A stretch of DNA of 64,000 nt from UBA1479 sp048263775 (GTDB lineage Bacteria; Pseudomonadota; Alphaproteobacteria; Rhodospirillales; Casp-alpha2), in NCBI GenBank assembly GCA_048263775.1, contig JBLXDU010000005.1, forward strand, positions 186,001 to 250,000, written 5' to 3'. This document shows, piece after piece, positions 35,536-45,708 of this stretch. Both the position numbers and the translations under genes were made by a program. Numbering within the stretch: the first letter of the stretch is position 1; the number at the start of each line of letters is the position of its first letter. The notes under the pieces are model-generated. The model saw only the letters and a list, made by a program, of their open reading frames with translations, was not told the origin of the DNA and searched no databases.

Positions 35536-36408
35536 TTACGCGGACGCCGGGCGCAACTGGCGCGCTGCAGCAGCCCGCCGGGGACCTGCCGCGATAGGAC
35601 CCGGCAGGATCAATTCCTCTCCGGCGGCGCCGTAAAGCTCGCGCAGGAAATCGTGAGTCAGGGCTTCGCTGGGCCCGTCATAGACGACCACGCCGTCGCG
35701 CAGCGCAACCGTGCGCGGGCAATAGCGGGTCGCGAAATCGACCTGATGCAGGGACACGACGACGGTGATGCCGTCCTCTCGGTTGATGCGGGCCAAATTC
35801 TCCATCACGCGGCGCGCCGATTCCGGATCAAGGGACGCGATGGGCTCATCCGCCAATACGATCTCCGCCCGCTGAACCAGGGCGCGGGCGATGGCGGCGC
35901 GCTGCTGCTGGCCGCCGGACAAGGTCGACGCCCGCTGCGTTGCGTATTGATTAATGCCGACACGCCGGAGCGCTTCCAGGGCGCGCAGCTTTTCCTCGCG
36001 GGTGAACAGCCCGAACCATCCACGCCAAGCCGGAATTTGGCCGAGCACGCCAAGCACGACATTCGTCAAAAGCGACAGCCGATCAACCAGATTGAACTGT
36101 TGAAAGATAACCCCGACACGGCCCCGCACGGCGCGCACCCCGCGCGCCAGATGGCCGTTTTCCTGAACCGGATACCCCAGAACTTCGATCATGCCGTCGC
36201 CGGCACGGTCGGCGAGCATGAGGCCGGAGATATGACGCATCAGCGTCGACTTTCCCGAGCCCGAGGCGCCGATCAGGGCGACCATCTCGCCAGCGCCGAT
36301 GGTCAGGCTGACGTTATCCAGCGCCCGGGTAGTCTGGAAGCCCTTGCGGAAGGTTTTCGATAGATTGTGAACGCGGATCGCGGGCGTGATGTCAGACGTC
36401 ATGGTCAT
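35536..36408 (-). CDS. phnC: Phosphonate ABC transporter ATP-binding protein PhnC
   Basis: A 290-residue ATPase with Walker A GASGSGKST, signature LSGGQQQRAAIARAL, Walker B IVLADEPIASLD and H-loop SLHQVD. The typical PhnC stretch VGVIFQQFNLVDRLSLLTNV is present. ATG 36408 (MTMTSDITPA) or ATG 36402 is preferred over the 54-codon upstream extension. First gene of phnCDE; a Pho-box-like array lies 120-160 bases upstream. Confidence 0.94.
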   Translation of the reverse strand: MTMTSDITPAIRVHNLSKTFRKGFQTTRALDNVSLTIGAGEMVALIGASGSGKSTLMRHISGLMLADRAGDGMIEVLGYPVQENGHLARGVRAVRGRVGVIFQQFNLVDRLSLLTNVVLGVLGQIPAWRGWFGLFTREEKLRALEALRRVGINQYATQRASTLSGGQQQRAAIARALVQRAEIVLADEPIASLDPESARRVMENLARINREDGITVVVSLHQVDFATRYCPRTVALRDGVVVYDGPSEALTHDFLRELYGAAGEELILPGPIAAGPRRAAAARQLRPASA

Positions 36409-36526
36409 CCCTGTCTTTGCGACTGTGATCTGCAACTGCCAATACCGGCCTGAAACGGGCCATACTGCCGAACGGCGACAATGCGGACGCGCGCACCGCA
36501 AGTGGTGTGTATCTAAGGGATCGCCG

Positions 36527-36566
36527 GTGACCCAATTCTTGCGATTTTGTGACGGTTTGGTGACCA
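36527..36566 (-). promoter_or_regulatory. Pho-box-like array upstream of phnC
   Basis: On the minus strand TGGTCAC (from 36566), CCGTCAC (from 36555) and GGGTCAC (from 36533) fall at 11 and 22 bases, i.e. in PhoB register with one missing repeat. GTCAC matches the core of the heptamer CTGTCAY. It lies in the gap between phnC and the divergent hybrid kinase, so either gene could be the target; phnC is the likelier. Confidence 0.45.
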
Positions 36567-36696
36567 CCACTGCGGGCAGCCACTCTTCCGCCGACGATGA
36601 CGGCGTTTGTGATCTTCAACCAATTCGTGCCAAAATGTTGCAAGCCATCGCAGAAGCGGCGGCTGGCCGAAGGGAGAAGGTTCAGAGGCCGCTAAA

Positions 36697-39600
36697 ATGT
36701 CGATCCAGACCAAGATAATTACTGTTCTGGTGGTGGTGCTGGGCGGATTGTTGCTCGGCGACCTGATCGTGCTCGACCGCGTCGTTCTTGAAGGTTTCCG
36801 CAAACTTGAGAACCAGGAAACCCGGCGTGAGATCGGGCGCACCATGGCGATCGTCGATGACGAAGTAAAAAGCTTGGACCCGGTCGCCTCGAACTGGGCG
36901 CAGTGGGACGACCTTGCCGAGTTTGCTCAGACCGGCGACCCCGTCTTTGCCAAACAGAAGCTGTCAAATACCGTTCTCGACACCCTCGCCCTCGACATGG
37001 TGATCGTCGTCAACCGCTACGGCCGGGTGGTGTTGAAGCGTTTTCGCAACCGCCAGACGGGCGGCGCCATCCATGTCGATAACCTGGAACACGACGATTT
37101 CCCCGAAGACCATCCGCTGCTCGCCCATAATCGGGGCGTCGGCCATATCCGCGGCACCATCGCCACGGACAACGGCCCGATTTTGACGACCGCCGCTCCT
37201 CTGTTAGGCAAACGAGGTGTTCCGCCCGCGGCGGGCACGGTGATCATCGGACGTCTGATGGACAAGGCCGCGGTGTCACGCATTTCTGGACAAATGAACA
37301 ACGCCCTGGAAATGACGCCGATCACCCTGGGTCTGTCTTCCGGTCAACGCGAGACGGTCAACCATATCCTCGCCCTGGATGAACCGGTCATCGAGCGATC
37401 GGCCGACGGGTCATGGACCGCGCTTCTGGTGCAGCGTGATTTATTCGGATATCCGGCGGCGCTCTATTCCATCACCGCATGGTCAACGATCCACGGACTG
37501 GGTGCCGATACGGTTCGCACCGCAAGCATCATGGCAATTCTGGCATCATTGACCGTCATCGCCGTGATCCTTTTCTTGATGCGCCGCCTGATCGTGCATC
37601 CTTTTGCGAACCTGAAACGTGAACTTCTGGACATTCGCGCGTCCGGCGACCTGACCAAGACGATCCCAACCAGCGGCAAGGACGAATTCGCACTGGTCAG
37701 CCGCGAGATCAACGATCTTCTGACCGAGCGTGCCGCATTTGAGCAGGCCCTGGAGCGTCACCAGTCAGAGCTTGAGCAGCGGGTCGAGGAACGAACTTAC
37801 GAGCTGCAACGGGAAATCGCCGACAAGGAAGCGGCGCAGGAAACCCTGAAGTTCACGGAATTCTCGCTGTCCCATTCAGGCGAGTCCCTGTTCTGGCTGC
37901 GCCGCGACCAACGTATTCTGTATGTCAACGACGCCACCTGCAGGCATCTGGGCTATACCCAGAAGGAACTGCTGCGCATGTCGTTTCCCGATTTCAGCGA
38001 CGGCCCGCCGCCAGACAAGGATTGGGACACCTTCTGGGAAGAACTCAAACGCGGCGGCCAGATCCGCTTTGATACCCGCCACCGACGCAAGGACGGTTCC
38101 GCCGTACCGGTCGAGGTACGGGCGACGGTCATGGAGTACGCCGGTGAGGAATTCCTGTTCGCCTTTGCTCAGGACATTTCCCGCCGCCTTGCCCGCGAAC
38201 AGGCGCTGATCGAAAGCGAACGCCGGTTCCGCACCCTGACCGAAGAGGCCAACCAGGGGATCGTCGTTCACCGCGGGTTCTATCCGCTTTACGTCAACCC
38301 CGCGTTCCTGCACATCTTCGGCTTCGAAAGCCATAACGAATTTCTGCAACAGGGCAGCCTGGAAATCACCCTGGCGCCCGAGGAAGTCGCCCGCATCCGC
38401 GGTTACGACCTAGCCCGTATGCAGGGCCAGAACGCGCCGAGCGACTATATCTACCGAGGCATCCGCAAGGATGGAACCGAGGTCTGGCTGAACAACCGGT
38501 CGTTCCTGATCGACTGGGGTGACGGACCGGCGGTCTGCACCGTGCTGTTCGACGTGACCAAAAGCCGCAATGCGATGCAGCAACTCTATCTTCTGGAATC
38601 GGCGATGCAGGAGGCCAACGACCCCTTCTTTGCCGTCGACCCGGACGGGCGGTTCATCTATGTCAACGATGCATCCTGCCGTGCGCTCGGCTACCGCCGC
38701 GAAGAGCTGTTGAACATGGCCGTGTCCGATATCAATCCGGCCCGCGCCGGCGGCAAATGGAAGGAACGGTGGGACTACCTGAAAGTCCACGGTCACCGCG
38801 TATCGTTTGGTGAACACCGCCGTAAAGACGGCACGGTCTTCCCCGTCGAAACCACCTCGACCTTCATCGACCACGAAGGGCACGAATACATCTTCGCCTA
38901 CTCCCGCGACATCAGCGAACGGCTGCGGACGGAGAACGCCCTGCGTCAGGCCCGTGACGACCTTGAAAAGCGGGTCGAGGAACGCACCCAGGAACTGACT
39001 CGCGAGGTCGAGGAACGCCGACGCGCCGAACTTGCCGTGCAGGAAAGCGAAACCAGACTGCGCGGCGCCCTGGAAAGCCTGCAGGAAGGGTTCGCCCTTT
39101 TCGACGCCGACGACCGCCTTGTCCTGATGAACTCGCGCTACGCCGACACCCATCCCCGGGCGGAGGAAATCCTAGAACAAGGAGGGACGTTCGAAGATGT
39201 CCTTCGCGCCAGTCTGCCACGCATCGCCGACGCCCGGGGACGCGTCGAGGAATTTGTTGCCCAGCGCATATCCGAACATCGCAACCCGGGCCCGCCGATC
39301 ATCCGCGAGTTCACGGACGGCCGCTGGTTCCTGTTGCGCGAGAGCCGCACGTCCGACGGTGGGATCACCGTTACCGCGACGGACATTACCGAACTGAAAA
39401 CCATCGAAGCCGACCTGAAACAAAAGACCGAACTGTTCGACACTGCCGTGCGCGCCATGAACAACGGGATTGTCGTGTTGGATGCCGATCTGCGGTTCGT
39501 CGCCTACAACGACCACTACATCAACCTGTTCGATTTCCCTTCGGACTTGGTGCAAGAGGGCACCAACCTACAGACTGCCTTGCGCTTCCTCGCGGAGCGC

Positions 39601-41826
39601 GGTGATTACGGAGACCAAGGCACGCCGGACGAGATCGTGGAGCAGCATATCGCCGGCATTCGCAAACCGGGCAACCTCATCATTCGCCGGCGTCTCAAGA
39701 ATGGACGCACGGTCGAAACCCGACGCGGATGGCTGCCGGACGGCGGCATCGTCGGCATCCACGTGGATATCACCGAAAGCGTGCAGTTCGAGGAACGCCT
39801 GCGCGAGGCCCGCGACACGGCGGAAAGCGCCAACAAGGCAAAATCCATCTTCCTCGCCAACATGAGCCATGAAATCCGCACCCCCATGAACGGCATCATG
39901 GGCGTCGCGGAAATGCTGCACGATACGGCCCTCAGCAGCACCCAGCGCGGCATGCTCACCATCATTCAGGATTCATGCCGCACGCTGATGGGCATCATCG
40001 ACGACATCTTGGATTTCTCGAAAATCGAAGCCGGCCGCTTGGAACTGGACCTCAACCCCTTCAGGCTCAGTGACCTAGTCGAAGGCGTCGCTGATCTTTT
40101 GGCCCCCCGGGCCGAGGAAAAACGCAATCGTCTCGGCGTGTTCATTGACCCCACCATACCGGACGAGTTGATCGGCGATCCGACCCGGCTACGCCAGATT
40201 CTTCTCAATCTTGTCGGCAATGCGGTCAAATTCACGGACAACGGGCGCATCGACATCGACGTGCGTGCGGAAACAGCATCGGATGACGGTTCCTGGTTCG
40301 TGTTCCGCATCCACGACACGGGCATCGGCATCTCCGAAGAGAACAAGCGTAAATTATTCCAGCCCTTCGAACAGGGCGACAGTTCGACCGTGCGGCGCTT
40401 CGGTGGAACGGGGCTTGGCCTGTCAATTTGCCAGGCGCTGGTCGACATGCTGGGCGGCGAAATCGGCGCCGACAGCCGCAAGGGACGCGGCGCCACCTTC
40501 TGGTTCCGCATTCCCATGCTGCCGAGCCGCGATCCGACCGCCGTCATCGGCCGTCCATTCGCCGGACACCATATCGGCATCCTTGCCGGCGACCCGGGCA
40601 CTGCCGAATGCATCGGTACCTACCTGCGCCACCTGGGTGCGCATACCGACATCATTCCCAGCCTGCGCGCGTTGAACCGCCTGGCATCCGGCGACAATAT
40701 GTTGGGTGATCAGTTCGACCTTCTGATTGTCGATCATGACCGTGGCGCCGAAGGCGTCAGCCGGTTCGTCGCCGCGCGGGAAAAGGCAGGCGACCCGATA
40801 TCGCCGCGAACGATCATCCTCATGCCGCGAGGCGACATCCTGTCCATCGACCCGGATCGCCTTGCCGGACAGTACATGTTCGTGCCGAAACCCGTTCAGC
40901 GCGCGATGATTTGGAATGCGGCGGCGATGGCCTTGGGGCTCAACCTCCCCGGGATCGGCACCCCGGTACGCCGGATCGCGGACACCGCGGCGCTACCACT
41001 TTACGTCACACCGGATACAGAGATTGCCCGTGCCGAGGGGGCCCTTGTCCTGTTCGCCGAGGACAACCCGGTCAACTGCAAGGTCATCTGCATGATGCTG
41101 GAGCGTCTGGGAATCGCGGTCGAAACGGTGAACAATGGCAACGACGCCTGGACCCGCATCCGCCGTCAACCCTACGGCATGCTGATCACCGATTGCCACA
41201 TGCCGGAAATGGATGGTTACGAGCTTGCGGAAAAGGTCCGCACGCTGGAACGCGCCAACGAGCGGCCGCATATGCCGATCATCGCCCTGACCGCCGATGC
41301 CCTGATCGGCACCAAGGAGAGATGCCGTGCCGCCGGGATGGATGATTACCTGCCCAAGCCCGTGGACCGCGCCACTTTGAACGAAATGATCCAACGCTGG
41401 TTGCCCAAGGCGGTGCAACTACGCCGGCCAGCCATGACCGATGATCACACTGCCCCGCGCAACGGACCTTTCGGCGATGACGCGATCCTGGACCTGCGCT
41501 ATATCCACGATGCCGTCGGCGGTGACGAGACGATGGTCGCCCCCTTGCTTGAAGATTACATCCGCAATGCGCGCCGGCTGGTCGATGACATGCTTGATGC
41601 TTTTGAAGATAGAGATTTCGTCCGCGCCCGCGAAGCCGCGCACGCGGCCAAGGGCACGTCACGCCTTGCCGGGGCGGTGCGCTTCGCTAATTTATGCGAA
41701 CAGATCGAACTGTTCCTATGCGCCGGCGACACCTCGCGTGCGGCGGAATATTCACGGCGCATCGAGCCCGAACTTGCCGTCGTCTCCCAGGCGGTCGCCG
41801 GGCACGATCGTCGTTCCATTTCCTGA
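36697..41826 (+). CDS. CHASE4-HAMP-multi-PAS hybrid sensor histidine kinase
   Basis: A 1709-residue membrane sensor. Order: TM1 (about 7-27), periplasmic CHASE4 domain (about 35-265), TM2 (about 270-295), HAMP (about 295-345), coiled coil, three PAS/PAC domains (from about 387, 511, 631), coiled coil (about 750-785), two PAS-7-type domains (from about 788 and 917), HisKA with His1058 in NMSHEIRTPMNG, HATPase with LLNLVGNAVKFTDNG, a degenerate receiver (about 1285-1405), a complete receiver with Asp1499 in ITDCHMPEMDG, and an Hpt domain with His1649 in AAHAAKGTSRLAG. Phosphate would pass His1058 to Asp1499 to His1649 and then to a separate response regulator. The signal is unknown. Confidence 0.92.
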   Translation: MSIQTKIITVLVVVLGGLLLGDLIVLDRVVLEGFRKLENQETRREIGRTMAIVDDEVKSLDPVASNWAQWDDLAEFAQTGDPVFAKQKLSNTVLDTLALDMVIVVNRYGRVVLKRFRNRQTGGAIHVDNLEHDDFPEDHPLLAHNRGVGHIRGTIATDNGPILTTAAPLLGKRGVPPAAGTVIIGRLMDKAAVSRISGQMNNALEMTPITLGLSSGQRETVNHILALDEPVIERSADGSWTALLVQRDLFGYPAALYSITAWSTIHGLGADTVRTASIMAILASLTVIAVILFLMRRLIVHPFANLKRELLDIRASGDLTKTIPTSGKDEFALVSREINDLLTERAAFEQALERHQSELEQRVEERTYELQREIADKEAAQETLKFTEFSLSHSGESLFWLRRDQRILYVNDATCRHLGYTQKELLRMSFPDFSDGPPPDKDWDTFWEELKRGGQIRFDTRHRRKDGSAVPVEVRATVMEYAGEEFLFAFAQDISRRLAREQALIESERRFRTLTEEANQGIVVHRGFYPLYVNPAFLHIFGFESHNEFLQQGSLEITLAPEEVARIRGYDLARMQGQNAPSDYIYRGIRKDGTEVWLNNRSFLIDWGDGPAVCTVLFDVTKSRNAMQQLYLLESAMQEANDPFFAVDPDGRFIYVNDASCRALGYRREELLNMAVSDINPARAGGKWKERWDYLKVHGHRVSFGEHRRKDGTVFPVETTSTFIDHEGHEYIFAYSRDISERLRTENALRQARDDLEKRVEERTQELTREVEERRRAELAVQESETRLRGALESLQEGFALFDADDRLVLMNSRYADTHPRAEEILEQGGTFEDVLRASLPRIADARGRVEEFVAQRISEHRNPGPPIIREFTDGRWFLLRESRTSDGGITVTATDITELKTIEADLKQKTELFDTAVRAMNNGIVVLDADLRFVAYNDHYINLFDFPSDLVQEGTNLQTALRFLAERGDYGDQGTPDEIVEQHIAGIRKPGNLIIRRRLKNGRTVETRRGWLPDGGIVGIHVDITESVQFEERLREARDTAESANKAKSIFLANMSHEIRTPMNGIMGVAEMLHDTALSSTQRGMLTIIQDSCRTLMGIIDDILDFSKIEAGRLELDLNPFRLSDLVEGVADLLAPRAEEKRNRLGVFIDPTIPDELIGDPTRLRQILLNLVGNAVKFTDNGRIDIDVRAETASDDGSWFVFRIHDTGIGISEENKRKLFQPFEQGDSSTVRRFGGTGLGLSICQALVDMLGGEIGADSRKGRGATFWFRIPMLPSRDPTAVIGRPFAGHHIGILAGDPGTAECIGTYLRHLGAHTDIIPSLRALNRLASGDNMLGDQFDLLIVDHDRGAEGVSRFVAAREKAGDPISPRTIILMPRGDILSIDPDRLAGQYMFVPKPVQRAMIWNAAAMALGLNLPGIGTPVRRIADTAALPLYVTPDTEIARAEGALVLFAEDNPVNCKVICMMLERLGIAVETVNNGNDAWTRIRRQPYGMLITDCHMPEMDGYELAEKVRTLERANERPHMPIIALTADALIGTKERCRAAGMDDYLPKPVDRATLNEMIQRWLPKAVQLRRPAMTDDHTAPRNGPFGDDAILDLRYIHDAVGGDETMVAPLLEDYIRNARRLVDDMLDAFEDRDFVRAREAAHAAKGTSRLAGAVRFANLCEQIELFLCAGDTSRAAEYSRRIEPELAVVSQAVAGHDRRSIS

Positions 41827-41934
41827 TCCACTGCTCTCTGATTTGCGGATTTTTGATCCGGGACACCAGCAATCGCTGTTCCGCAGAACGAAACGCCATT
41901 GCCACAATCAGCAGCCGTGTTACCATTAAAGAGA

Positions 41935-41949
41935 GTATAAAATTTATAC
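41935..41949. promoter_or_regulatory. AT-rich inverted repeat upstream of the response regulator
   Basis: GTATAAA and TTTATAC separated by one A form a perfect inverted repeat, very AT-rich for this genome, 82 bases before the response-regulator start. It could be a regulatory site or promoter element. No regulator can be assigned. Confidence 0.3.
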
Positions 41950-42031
41950 CCGTTTCATTTGGCCGCACCGGCGCGGACACGCTCAGCAAGAGAGACGTAA
42001 CCGCGGCGAAGACATACGGAGGCATAAGGTC

Positions 42032-42436
42032 TTGAGCGACACATCTTTCGCCGACATGACCGCGTTGATCATCGACGATCAGGAATTCGTGGTGAACATC
42101 GTCCGCAAGATGATGGAACAGATCGGCTTTGGTCAGATCGAAACCGCCGCCGACGGCCAGGCCGGCCTGCATGCGATGACCGACGTTCGGCCTCATGTCG
42201 TGCTCTGCGACATCGAAATGCGGCCCATGGACGGCCTGACGTTCCTCAAGGAACTGCGTGACAGCACGGACAGGGCCATCCGCGACACACCGGTGATCTT
42301 CCTGACCAGCCATGGCCGCCACGAACTGGTAGCCAAGGCCCGTGCCCTCGGCGCCGACGGCTTTGTGACCAAGCCCGCCACGGTCAACCTGTTGCGCGAA
42401 CGGATCGAACAGTCAATCCAAAGCCGCGCGGCCTGA
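42032..42436 (+). CDS. Single-domain CheY-like response regulator
   Basis: A 134-residue receiver domain with no output domain. Acidic pair in IIDDQEF, phospho-acceptor Asp in LCDIEMRPMDG, Ser/Thr in FLTSHG and Lys in VTKPATV are all present. TTG 42032 is the start, with ACGGAGG (42016-42022) upstream. It follows the hybrid kinase on the same strand by 205 bases and is the obvious acceptor for the kinase's Hpt phosphate, acting through protein-protein contact. Confidence 0.88.
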   Translation: MSDTSFADMTALIIDDQEFVVNIVRKMMEQIGFGQIETAADGQAGLHAMTDVRPHVVLCDIEMRPMDGLTFLKELRDSTDRAIRDTPVIFLTSHGRHELVAKARALGADGFVTKPATVNLLRERIEQSIQSRAA

Positions 42437-42494
42437 CGCCGCGCTCAGGGCCACGGCCTCGCGGCCGGACGCCGCACCCACCACATCGCTTGCC

Positions 42495-43430
42495 TTACGC
42501 CCGCGCCACCATGTGGCCTGGCGACACCTCGTCGAAAGCAACCAATTCCGGACTGTAGTCCATCGGCTTTACCGGACTGGGGATCTCGTCGACCATCAAC
42601 TTGCGTTCCTTGCGGCGCAACCTGGGGTCGGCCACCGGCACGGCGGACAGCAGCTTTTTCGTATAGGGGTGCCGGGGGTCTTCAAAAATGTCCTCGCGGC
42701 TGCCGATTTCCACGATCTGCCCCAGATACATGACGGCGACCCTGTGACTGATCCGTTCCACCACGGCCATGTCGTGGCTGATGAACAGATATGACAAACC
42801 CAGTTCGCTTTGCAGATCCATCAACAGGTTGATGACCTGAGCCTTGATGGTGACGTCCAGGGCCGACACGGCTTCGTCGCAGATGATCAGTTTGGGATCC
42901 ATCGCCAAGGCACGGGCGATGGATATGCGCTGGCGCTGGCCGCCGGAAAATTCATGGGGATAGCGTGACGCATAATCGGCGGGCAGGTTGACCTTGCGCA
43001 GCAGGTCGGCAACCCGCGCATCGATGCCCGACCGCGGCACGAGATTATGAACGCTGAGCGGCTCGGCCAGGATGTCGCGTACGGACATGCGCGGGTTGAG
43101 CGACGAATAAGGGTCCTGAAAGATCATCTGGACCTTGGTGTGGAAATCCCTCCGGTCGCCGCCCCGGTGTGACGCCATGGACTGGCCCTGAAAGATGACG
43201 TCGCCCGAGGTTGCCGTTTCCAAACCGATGATGGTGCGGCCCGTGGTGGTCTTGCCGCAGCCACTTTCGCCGACGATGCTCAAGGTCTCCCCTGCCCTGA
43301 CTTTGAAGGACACGCCCTCGACCGCATGGACGCGGGCAATGGGCCGCCGCATGAGCCCTTCCTTGATGTCGAAATAGGTCGTCAGGTTATCGACTTCCAA
43401 AAGGAAGTCAGGATTAGAAATCTCGTTCAT
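42495..43430 (-). CDS. Dipeptide/oligopeptide-type ABC transporter ATPase (DppF/OppF)
   Basis: A 311-residue ATPase. Walker A GESGCGKTTTGRTIIGLE, the MIFQDPYSSLNPRMSVRDIL Q-loop, signature FSGGQRQRISIARAL, Walker B LIICDEAVSALD and the C-terminal RHPYTKKLLSAVPVADP oligopeptide-transporter motif are all typical of the OppF/DppF subfamily. ATG 43430 is preferred over TTG 43445. Paired with the DppD/OppD-like gene upstream, but no permease or binding protein is present nearby. Confidence 0.92.
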   Translation of the reverse strand: MNEISNPDFLLEVDNLTTYFDIKEGLMRRPIARVHAVEGVSFKVRAGETLSIVGESGCGKTTTGRTIIGLETATSGDVIFQGQSMASHRGGDRRDFHTKVQMIFQDPYSSLNPRMSVRDILAEPLSVHNLVPRSGIDARVADLLRKVNLPADYASRYPHEFSGGQRQRISIARALAMDPKLIICDEAVSALDVTIKAQVINLLMDLQSELGLSYLFISHDMAVVERISHRVAVMYLGQIVEIGSREDIFEDPRHPYTKKLLSAVPVADPRLRRKERKLMVDEIPSPVKPMDYSPELVAFDEVSPGHMVARA

Positions 43431-43478
43431 GTTGTCTGCACCCAATCGCTTATAGATTTTCTTGGAACCGGGCCGGGA

Positions 43479-44339
<861 letters not shown>

Positions 44340-44373
44340 GTTTTGCCTCTTTTTCAGTATGGGATGGGGTTGG

Positions 44374-44937
44374 TTAGTGCAGGGTCCGGTTCGACCGTCT
44401 GGCGGCCCACAGGACGCCCGGGGGCGCCAGGCGCGTGCCGGTCGGAATGACCGAACCGGGACCGTCGCGACGGGGCCGCGGCCCCAGGAAATGGGCATGC
44501 ACCCACTTACTGGGCTGGAATTCGATGCCCAGGTCGTCAAGCACCTCGGACACTTCGGTCAACAGCGCGCGGCCATGGGCGATCTGGGTATCGGGGAACC
44601 ACCAAGCCAGCAGTTCGTGGACCGTGCGGTGATTGCCCTTGCGCCATTCGGCAAGGGCGTAAATGGCCTGCAGTTCGAACAGGGTCAGGCCGTTGTTGGC
44701 GATCGGGTTGAAACGGACGATGAAGGGATCGTTGCGCCACAATGTGTCAAGAAAGGCACCGACGGCGTCGGCAAGGGCAGAGGGAACATTTTGGGCCTCG
44801 GCCCTTGCCGAGCCGTCCCGGCCCGGCCCTTCGGAACGCGTGCTTTCCGGGGTGCACCCCCGCCACGCCCGGATTGCCAGAAGGACAAGTCCCTCACCGG
44901 CGTTCAACAGGTTCCTCTTGGGTGTCAGGTCGGTCAT
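44374..44937 (-). CDS. Unknown protein behind a Fur box
   Basis: A 187-residue soluble protein I do not recognise. The central part (about 60-145) looks like a compact helical domain: FLDTLWRNDPFIVRFNPIAN, FELQAIYALAEWRKGNHRTV and ELLAWWFPDTQIAHGRALLT. The C-terminal 40 residues are rich in Arg, Pro and Gly. There is no signal peptide or membrane helix. GAGGAG precedes the ATG. A 21-base Fur-type palindrome lies 29-49 bases upstream, so iron control is likely. It heads an apparent operon with the two peptide-transporter ATPases. Confidence 0.6.
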   Translation of the reverse strand: MTDLTPKRNLLNAGEGLVLLAIRAWRGCTPESTRSEGPGRDGSARAEAQNVPSALADAVGAFLDTLWRNDPFIVRFNPIANNGLTLFELQAIYALAEWRKGNHRTVHELLAWWFPDTQIAHGRALLTEVSEVLDDLGIEFQPSKWVHAHFLGPRPRRDGPGSVIPTGTRLAPPGVLWAARRSNRTLH

Positions 44938-44965
44938 GAGTGCATCTCCTCATTGACCTAAATAA

Positions 44966-44986
44966 TGAGAATGAGAGTCATTCTCA
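44966..44986. promoter_or_regulatory. Fur box
   Basis: Two 9-base arms TGAGAATGA and TCATTCTCA flank a GAG spacer. The central 19 bases match the classical Fur box (GATAATGAT AATCATTATC type) at 15 of 19 positions. It lies 29 bases upstream of the unknown gene's ATG and fits Fur-mediated repression by iron. Confidence 0.72.
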
Positions 44987-45039
44987 ATACTTTTTATTGC
45001 ACCTACCCAAACTTTCTTTCATGGCCTGCCGATGTTCCT

Positions 45040-45708
45040 CTATTCCCGCGCGGCGCGGACCAATCCACGGTACAGCGCCTGGTGGCGGCGGCGGAACACT
45101 AGGAACTCCGGATGCCACTGCACGCCCATCAGGAAACCGGCCGCCGGATGTTCAAGCGCCTGCACGACCCGATGGGCATCCCGCGCCGCCACCCGAAGCC
45201 CCCTGCCAAGTCGATTAATCGCCTGATGGTGCAGACTGTTGACGGCGACCCGCCCCCCGCCCATCAGCCGCGCCAGGCGGCTTTCCGGCGCCAGGGTGAT
45301 TCGCTTTCGCGCCAGGGGCGTGCGCAGGCGCGGCAACCCCCGGTAGGCGGTATACATGTCCTGGTGCAGCGTTCCGCCTAGGTGGATGTTGATCATCTGA
45401 GCACCCCGGCACACCCCCAGAACCGGCACATCCGCATGCAGCGCCCAATCCAATGCCCGCCGCTCCATCCGGTCGCGGTCCGGATCAATGCGCAGGTCGA
45501 GCGTCACCTCGCCCCCGTACATCTCGGCTCCGATGTCGTCGCCGCCGCCGATCACCACCCCGTCGAGACCCGTCGTATCCGTCCGGCCACCCGCCGACAG
45601 ACGCACAGGGCGTCCTCCGGCGCGCCGGACCGCCAACCAATGGGCAAGCCAAGTCAACGTCGCGCCACGGTCGGAGACCGTGACGCCGATGCGGGGCCGT
45701 ACCGTCAT
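45040..45708 (-). CDS. Class I glutamine amidotransferase, gamma-Glu-GABA hydrolase-like
   Basis: A 222-residue protein of the peptidase C26/PuuD-like family. The nucleophile Cys is in VLGVCRGAQMINIHLGGTLH and the His-Glu pair in VQWHPEFL; VVIGGGDDI is the usual early loop. ATG 45708 overlaps the amidoligase stop (ATGA), so the two are coupled. In such pairs the amidotransferase-like protein is thought to hydrolyse or supply gamma-glutamyl amides made by the ligase. Confidence 0.85.
   Translation of the reverse strand: MTVRPRIGVTVSDRGATLTWLAHWLAVRRAGGRPVRLSAGGRTDTTGLDGVVIGGGDDIGAEMYGGEVTLDLRIDPDRDRMERRALDWALHADVPVLGVCRGAQMINIHLGGTLHQDMYTAYRGLPRLRTPLARKRITLAPESRLARLMGGGRVAVNSLHHQAINRLGRGLRVAARDAHRVVQALEHPAAGFLMGVQWHPEFLVFRRRHQALYRGLVRAARE

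Noticed and set aside
36411..36429. CTGTCTT...CTGTGAT pair just upstream of the phnC start, a possible Pho box
   Set aside because: The period is 12 rather than 11 bases, orientation is opposite to phnC and it almost touches the start codon; the array at 36527-36566 fits better.
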